Assembly: GCA_040768925.1 (NCBI GenBank)
Contig: JAXGLZ010000003.1
Coordinates: 434,001-498,000 of the forward strand
Direction of reading: 5' to 3'
Length of the DNA stretch: 64,000 nucleotides
Origin: CALNBC01 sp040768925
Lineage (GTDB): Bacteria > Bacillota > Clostridia > Christensenellales > CALWSW01
This document shows, piece by piece, positions 60,301 to 64,000 of this stretch. Position numbers and translations under genes: made by a program. Below the pieces are notes generated by a model, which had not been told where the DNA came from, did not search any database, and saw nothing but the letters and a program-made list of their open reading frames with translations. How positions within the stretch are numbered: position 1 is the stretch's first letter; every line of letters begins with the position of its first letter.

Positions 60301-62001
60301 GGAAGCGCTTCCCCCCTGGCGGCTTCCCGGGGCGGCCATATCCCTCGCGGTCAATCCGGGCGTTATCCCCGGGGCCGTTTTACCTGTCGGGCCGCCCCTG
60401 AGCGGAGGCGAAACGCTCCGGATCTCCCGCGATGCCCGTTTCATCGGCGCCGCGGTCAGGATGGAAGCGCCGGGGCTTGTTGCTGCGCGGGCTCCGGCGT
60501 CCTCCGGCGTCCGCCCCTCCCTGATTGGGGCCCGGTGAAGTGCCGATTCCCGACGCTGAGCCCGAATGGAAGCATCAATCGGAGGGGGTAAGCGGCCATC
60601 TTTGCGATTTATCAACTTATGACGCGGAATCCGGGTGAAAGCATCGGATGACAAGGGTGCGCGGCCGTCCCCGCGGTGTGCCGGCGCATGATGTGAAACC
60701 TGAATGGAAGCATCGATCGGAGAGGGTAATCGGTCGTCTTCGCGGTGTGCCGGTTCATGGCGCGGAACCTGAATGGAAGCATCGGTTGGCGAGGGCGCAC
60801 GGCCGGTCCCGGAATAGGTCAGCTCCTGGGGCGGTGTGCCGGGGGCGTTCTCCCCCGGGCGGATATCCGGGGCGTCCATATCCCTCGCAGCCGGTCCGAG
60901 TGTTGTTCCCGAAGCCGTTTTGCCAGCCGTATCGCCTTTGACCGGCGGCAAAACGCCCCGGATGCCCCCCGCCCGCCGGGCCGTTTCGACCCCGGCAGGC
61001 AGACCGGATTTGCGCGGAACTTCCCCGGCTTTCCCCGGCATCGCGGCGGCCGGCTTTTCGTGCCGCGGCCGCCCCGCCGCATCCGGTGCGCCGCGGCGCT
61101 CCCTTTCTCCGGCGTCAGGATAGGTCATCAGGCCGTCCGGTTCCCGGAACGCGGAACCGGCGGCCGTTCGCATCGGCATTGCCTTGGGCGAAACTGCGGC
61201 GAACACCCCTTCGGACTTTTGGGGGGCCGGTTTGCGCGCGGCGAAAATCGTCTCCCCCGCCGCGAACAGGCTCCCCGCCCCCCGCGCCATCGTCCGCTCT
61301 TTTTCCAAAAGGCCGGAACTTTCCGGCTTGCGGTCCGTTCCCCACCGGGTGCGCAAAAGCGCGGGAAGCCGCGCGCGCGCCCATTGTGGGCCATATGGCA
61401 GGGCGGTCAAACGCCGCTGTGCGGCGTCGTAACGCGTTATTTTCATCGTTCGGGCAGGCGGGATGTTTTTCAGGGCCGCGCTCCCCGTTTCGCCGTCCGG
61501 CCGGACCGGGCCGCCGGGACCCCCGCGAAGGGGCGGGGCCGCAAGCCCGCCGTCCTCAGGCTTTCTGTCCGCCGTCCGGCTTGCGGGCGGCGGCGTCTGC
61601 CCGAGGATGTTTTGCCAAAAGAACGGCAGGACCGGCGGCGGGGATAGGGTCGTGCGCGCGCCGCGCGCCGGCCGGGGACCTTGTTTTTCCCTGACCCGGA
61701 TCATATGCTCCAAAAGCTTCTCCGCGGCGGGTTTGCTCCGGCTTTCCGCGATTTCGCCCCGGATGGTCTTTAAAACCAGGCTCAGGTCGATATTGAAGAT
61801 ATTCTGTGCAGGCGGCGCTTCTGTGGCTTCCCCCTCCTGGAGGAATTCCAGCGCAACCTGCCGGTACAGGCCCTCGTGATAGCCCGCGCGTTCCATGATC
61901 CGCCGGGCGAACGCCTCGCAAAGGATCCCGAAAGCGGCCTGCGCCATCTTTTCCTTGGAAAGCGCCCCCGCGGCGTCTTTTGTAACCGAAATGGATTCCA
62001 T
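57313..62001 (-). CDS. Giant disordered repeat protein at the tape-measure position
   Basis: About 1562 residues, extremely rich in Pro, Arg, Ala, Gly and Ser. The N-terminal 100 residues are folded and helical (KMAQAAFGILCEAFARRIME (20 residues), then IFNIDLSLVLKTIRGEI). The last 30 are a charged helix (LSDAEIRRTADKVYRMLED) that recurs at the end of CIS-locus proteins. Between them lies a two-level repeat: 23-residue units (A-P-S-x-x-D-x-S-I-Q-I-P-R-x-E-x-x-H-R) in four clusters, separated by a repeated block of about 90 residues. Gene position fits a tape measure, but an effector or scaffold is possible. Codon-level continuity over 4.7 kb supports a real gene. ATG at 62001 is coupled to the previous stop; GTG at 62010 is an alternative. 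Confidence 0.75.
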   Translation of the reverse strand: MESISVTKDAAGALSKEKMAQAAFGILCEAFARRIMERAGYHEGLYRQVALEFLQEGEATEAPPAQNIFNIDLSLVLKTIRGEIAESRSKPAAEKLLEHMIRVREKQGPRPARGARTTLSPPPVLPFFWQNILGQTPPPASRTADRKPEDGGLAAPPLRGGPGGPVRPDGETGSAALKNIPPARTMKITRYDAAQRRLTALPYGPQWARARLPALLRTRWGTDRKPESSGLLEKERTMARGAGSLFAAGETIFAARKPAPQKSEGVFAAVSPKAMPMRTAAGSAFREPDGLMTYPDAGERERRGAPDAAGRPRHEKPAAAMPGKAGEVPRKSGLPAGVETARRAGGIRGVLPPVKGDTAGKTASGTTLGPAARDMDAPDIRPGENAPGTPPQELTYSGTGRAPSPTDASIQVPRHEPAHREDDRLPSPIDASIQVSHHAPAHRGDGRAPLSSDAFTRIPRHKLINRKDGRLPPPIDASIRAQRRESALHRAPIREGRTPEDAGARAATSPGASILTAAPMKRASREIRSVSPPLRGGPTGKTAPGITPGLTARDMAAPGSRQGGSASNAPPRGFTGAGTRRAPSQPDVSIQISRQELAHPESARAPSPTDGSIQIPRQEPAHRESARPPSQHDVSIQIPRQEPAHRESARAPSQHDVSIQIPRQEPAHRESARAPSQHDVSIQIPRQEPAHRESVRAPSQPDGSIQVLRQELAHGTPIGEGRTPEDAEARAGAGPGASVPAAEPMKRALRDIRSVPLPVQGDPSGKTALGTTPGRPDLESVIPESFPGGGASGVPTQELTHSATDRAPLPTDTSIQIPHHELTNRGRDGASLPSAISIQVPRQELTHRGDGSAPSLPDVSIKIPRQGLALRESSLAPLPSDVSTRIPHHELTNRGRDGASLPSDASVHVSRQELTHRGDGSAPSLPDASIQIPHHELTNRGDGSAPSLPDVSIKIPRHELTNRGRDGASLPSAISAQVPRQELTYRRTPAGEERPPEDAGACAEVSSGASMLTAEPMKRASRDIRSAPPPARDNPADQTVSGVIPGLFVHESVGPGSRPGESAASAPPQELTHSAAGRASLPADASIRMPDRQPQNRQTDPTRRFSMPGQDIPAGENFRKGEGRRSPDARAKDRPLPAGDRGHPGGAPAPAATAAQELLWANRDIRIVPPFPHKAEATGLPQGAESSASAQSTTATAGPPRPPEGLIHPELETAAFAARAPVPADPGRRRAGGPDPDAISRGPVGGAPWNTGSVSPKRGIRPAAPFPAGSRAMRGSHSNAEAFAPAGSARRNALAAHLGATTTTNPPGSGEELLHRGPEGPGAGGTADASMRPRGSGRTGSQFGLQPGIRLMENLRSRPADAPRMNGLRLALVHPPFSPPLRTGAVKAKEKDPGSAADAAKLRDARARKFGENAKGTPVIPPVELEYGRMAQDLRQETPQPGRSANPMDSEYVGSLPGWAQSFLKSGAAEQAAFPPGEGMRPAAARDISVLAKPEPAADQIDWSAPLPQRRPAEMDLFKKGEPKETPARPAPLSDAEIRRTADKVYRMLEDRIRRERGRLGL
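59921..60265. repeat. Five tandem 69-bp repeats inside the giant gene
   Basis: Nearly identical 69-bp units begin at 59921, 59990, 60059, 60128 and 60197, each encoding one 23-residue unit. The high nucleotide identity points to recent expansion. More diverged units occur from about 59080 to 59600 and from about 60560 to 60820. Confidence 0.9.
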
Positions 62002-62420
62002 CAGCTGCACCCGTTATACATCAGTTCGATCCGGCTGACCGCCAGACTCGGCTGATTGCTGTCCAGCCGCGGGCCGACATAGCGGACCAGATGGGCCCCG
62101 GCCACGCTCCAGGTGCGCACGGTCGCCCCGAAGCTGTCCCGCAGGGTCACCGTGCCCGCAAGGGGGATGGACATCCCCAGATTGACCATGTCGACCAGCA
62201 GGGACACGGAATCTATGCTGGTCACCGTCCCCTGCTCCAACACCAGCGTCTGGGGCTTTGCCTGCTTGAAGAAGAAGCGCGGGTAGCTGCTGCCGCCTTC
62301 GCAGTACGTCTCGTACTCGAATTCCATGTCCAGCCCGCTCACCGCCACAAAATTGCCCATGAGAAGCGCGCCGACACCCACCAGATTCACATCAAAATAC
62401 ACGCCCGACAGCAGTGACAT
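62001..62420 (-). CDS. gp19-like tube-family protein (tube initiator candidate)
   Basis: A 139-residue protein of the phage tube fold: FVAVSGLDMEFEYETYCEGG (20 residues), FKQAKPQTLVLEQGTV and WSVAGAHLVRYVGPRLDS...ISRIELMYNG-type ending. It is shorter and more divergent than the other two tube genes. It may form the first tube ring on the baseplate. Its stop overlaps the giant gene start. Confidence 0.7.
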   Translation of the reverse strand: MSLLSGVYFDVNLVGVGALLMGNFVAVSGLDMEFEYETYCEGGSSYPRFFFKQAKPQTLVLEQGTVTSIDSVSLLVDMVNLGMSIPLAGTVTLRDSFGATVRTWSVAGAHLVRYVGPRLDSNQPSLAVSRIELMYNGCS

Positions 62421-62463
62421 CCCATCGCCTCCCCATGCCGTATACTCGTTGTTTCGCCGCGAA

Positions 62464-62937
62464 TCATTCGGGCGGCTCGGTCTTGCGTTCCATGCCGCCG
62501 ATCGAGAAAGTCAGGCTTTCCGAGAGCACCTCGCTGCGCCCGCCGTCCATGGGGGTCAGCTCGTAGCCGATGGGCATGGCGTTTTTCAGCGACCAGATCA
62601 CGCCCCGGCGGCCCCGCTCGTCCAGCGCCACCACGTTTAAGGTGCGGTGAAGGTCCTGGCCGCTGGGCCCGCTGAGGCTGCCGGCGGCGGCGGCAAACAG
62701 CCAGCCGAGGAAGTCGTTGTCCCCCACCACGCCCTTGGTCAGGGTGACGGGGGCGAAGCTGGTGCCCACGGGGATCCCGGATTTCACGCCCCGGCGGTCG
62801 TCCCCGGTTCGGCCCTGGACGGTCTCGACCTCCATCTTGACGCCGGAAAAATGGGAAAAGGCCGCCACCACGACGCCGCTGTTCTCAACCTCCACCAAAA
62901 ACCGGAAGGCCTTAAACGGCTCGGAATAGTTGCCCAT
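62464..62937 (-). CDS. gp19-family inner tube protein
   Basis: A 157-residue protein of the T4 gp19/Pvc1 type: AFRFLVEVENSGVVVAAFSH (20 residues), a charged loop, PVTLTKGVVGDNDFLGWLFA (20 residues), and IWSLKNAMPIGYELTPMDGG (20 residues) followed by SEVLSESLTFSIGG. These are the conserved blocks of CIS tube subunits. It lies between DUF6760 and the divergent tube protein. Confidence 0.88.
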   Translation of the reverse strand: MGNYSEPFKAFRFLVEVENSGVVVAAFSHFSGVKMEVETVQGRTGDDRRGVKSGIPVGTSFAPVTLTKGVVGDNDFLGWLFAAAAGSLSGPSGQDLHRTLNVVALDERGRRGVIWSLKNAMPIGYELTPMDGGRSEVLSESLTFSIGGMERKTEPPE

Positions 62938-62952
62938 CTCGATTCACCGCCC

Positions 62953-63135
62953 TCATCGGAATTCAAAGGAATTCTTGTCGGTCCCGCTCAGTTTTTTGTT
63001 GATGGCGGAAACCTCGCCGCACCAGCGCCGCCGTTCCCAGTGCGCGAGGTTCATCAAATCGTTGTGCGACCAGTGCAGATAATAGCCGAGAAAGCTCATC
63101 TCCTGATACAGCCGGTCCTGGGGGTAGAGCGGCAT
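62953..63135 (-). CDS. DUF6760 small CIS protein
   Basis: A 60-residue protein matching the DUF6760 pattern: PLYPQDRLYQEMSFLGYYLH (20 residues), then W-x-x-x-x-L-x-x-L-x-H-x-E-R-R-R-W. Such proteins are common next to CIS tube genes; function unknown. ATG at 63135 is the only good in-frame start, but its SD is weak. The open frame continues upstream to the previous gene, with protein-like sequence (FAWQEIPLLPDSPFQKRR), so the true start may be further 5'. Confidence 0.7.
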   Translation of the reverse strand: MPLYPQDRLYQEMSFLGYYLHWSHNDLMNLAHWERRRWCGEVSAINKKLSGTDKNSFEFR

Positions 63136-63245
63136 CCCCTGAGTGCGCCTTTTTTGAAAGGGACTATCCGGCAAAAGCGGGATCTCCTGCCAGGCGAAGC
63201 CGCTTTTTGCGTCCCGCCAGCTTTCCGCCTTGACCGGGGCGCACT

Positions 63246-63605
63246 CTATCCCAGCAAAAAATCCAGCGGCACCTCGAATTCCTGCCCGCAATGGGGGCAG
63301 GCCAAGGCGTATTTCGGCATCTCGGACATGTTGATGCGCTGGTACATGTCCTGAAGATAAGCGAGATCCATGGTAAACAGGCTTTCGATCACCCGGGTGT
63401 TGACCGTGCTCAGCGTTCCGAGCTTGGTGACCACCCGCGATAATAGGATGATGGTCAGATACCCCGCGTTCTGCTGGACCCGGGGGTCCCGCATGGGCAG
63501 GATCTCGTCCGCCGCGGTGGCCAGCCGCATGACGCCCCGCTTGTGCAGGTCCCCGTTCGGGTCCACATAGCCCTTGGGCAGTTCAAATTCAAATTCTGTC
63601 TGCAT
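63246..63605 (-). CDS. CIS tail-assembly protein with C-terminal zinc-binding pair
   Basis: A 119-residue protein. The first 100 residues resemble small tail-assembly proteins found after tube genes (FELPKGYVDPNGDLHKRGVM (20 residues), LSRVVTKLGTL). Near the C-terminus ALACPHCGQEFEVP carries a Cys-x2-His-Cys knuckle. It probably acts as a chaperone during tube assembly; role inferred from position. Confidence 0.65.
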   Translation of the reverse strand: MQTEFEFELPKGYVDPNGDLHKRGVMRLATAADEILPMRDPRVQQNAGYLTIILLSRVVTKLGTLSTVNTRVIESLFTMDLAYLQDMYQRINMSEMPKYALACPHCGQEFEVPLDFLLG

Positions 63606-63699
63606 TGCTGATCCTCCCGGCTCCGCCGGATTTCCGTTCTCCCCGCGGCCCGTTGACGGAATCGTCAGCAGACCGCGGGGAGCAGAGCCTCATATTTCA

Positions 63700-64000
63700 T
63701 CAGATTGTGGAAGGCTCGCCCGCTACGCTGCCGGGCGTATGCTCGAGGCCTTCGTGGCAGAGTTCCAAAGACTGGATGGCGACTTCGCCGCCCAGGCCGC
63801 TGAGGTCGGGGACCGTATAGCCCACCGGCCAGGCGTTGATCAGGTTCCAGGAGGGGCCGGGGCTGCCGGAATCGTCGATCAGGGTGATGGTCACGGTATG
63901 GCGGACGATCCCCGTGGGCGGCGCGGTATTGGTGGGCGCCACTGCGTAGATCCATTCGAGGAAATCGGAATCGTCCGACACGCCCCAGCGCAGGGTCACG
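63700..64000 (-). CDS. gp19-family inner tube protein (partial, 5' end beyond window)
   Basis: The last about 99 residues of a tube subunit: LRWGVSDDSDFLEWIYAVAP (20 residues), ITLIDDSGSPGPSWNLINAW (20 residues), PVGYTVPDLSGLGGEVAIQS (20 residues). It is closer to the main tube proteins of CIS than the two downstream copies and is probably the major tube. The sheath genes are expected just outside the window. Confidence 0.88.
   Translation of the reverse strand, partial: VTLRWGVSDDSDFLEWIYAVAPTNTAPPTGIVRHTVTITLIDDSGSPGPSWNLINAWPVGYTVPDLSGLGGEVAIQSLELCHEGLEHTPGSVAGEPSTI

Noticed and set aside
59080..60820. Regular direct repeats resembling a CRISPR-like array
   Set aside because: The 69-bp units are contiguous, have no spacers, stay in frame and encode 23-residue protein repeats inside one long gene. 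No cas genes are nearby.

Overview
The window looks like a chromosomal segment of a Gram-positive Bacillota, most likely a moderately GC-rich Clostridia (Oscillospirales/Christensenellales-like). The reasons are strong AGGAGG-type ribosome sites, frequent TTG/GTG starts, LytTR/GHKL signalling, a CNNM/CBS protein next to a PdaB-like deacetylase, RecX, and tRNA genes that encode CCA. The lineage is inferred from gene style, not from a marker gene.

Positions 1-15500 are an accessory patchwork. An arsenic operon (arsR, a DUF2703 gene, arsD, arsA and a truncated arsC; no arsB or acr3 seen) sits beside mobile-element debris: a frameshifted ICE helicase remnant, an apparently intact serine recombinase with a small partner gene, a HipA-like remnant, IS3- and IS1182-like fragments, a broken prophage tail segment (Dit and tape-measure fragments) and an N-terminally deleted Y-family polymerase. 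Within it, an AT-rich two-gene cassette (11208-14460) matches Hachiman anti-phage defence (HamA nuclease and HamB helicase). Two tandem tRNA-Ser genes, GCT and TGA, form the right edge.

Positions 15700-25600 are ordinary chromosome: a chemotaxis receptor with a terminator-like leader, a recX / P1-type peptidase / acpS operon, a secreted peptidoglycan-binding protein, an alpha/beta hydrolase with a CNNM/CBS membrane protein, a PdaB-like deacetylase, and a decayed molybdenum-oxidoreductase fragment. Positions 25700-28800 carry LytTR-type signalling: two LytTR regulators and a GHKL histidine kinase on the + strand, facing a third LytTR regulator on the - strand.

From about 28900 to the right end everything is on the - strand and reads as one locus for a contractile injection system (CIS). 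In transcription order from the right it has gp19-type tube proteins and small assembly factors, a 1.5-thousand-residue disordered repeat protein at the tape-measure position, a LysM tube-cap protein, a gpD-like hub, a VgrG/gpV spike, gp25, two gpJ-like wedge proteins, a gpI-like protein and a baseplate-associated Ig-fold protein. Next comes a membrane/signalling insert: a kinase-like protein, a class III cyclase-like receptor, a small tail-anchored protein and a MORN-repeat membrane protein. It is followed by DUF4255, a carbohydrate-binding-like protein, a DUF4280 PAAR-like tip and the AAA+ ATPase typical of extracellular CIS loci. The sheath genes should lie beyond position 64000.

The CIS locus runs straight into a partner-switching module: a STAS anti-sigma-antagonist, a MATE transporter with a C-terminal RsbW-like domain, a catalytically degenerate SpoIIE-like protein with its own RsbW-like tail, an intact SpoIIE/PP2C phosphatase with the same sensor, and a stand-alone RsbW-like kinase. 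No sigma factor is present. The most interesting hypothesis is that this membrane-coupled switch, together with the kinase, cyclase-like and MORN proteins, controls assembly or firing of the CIS.
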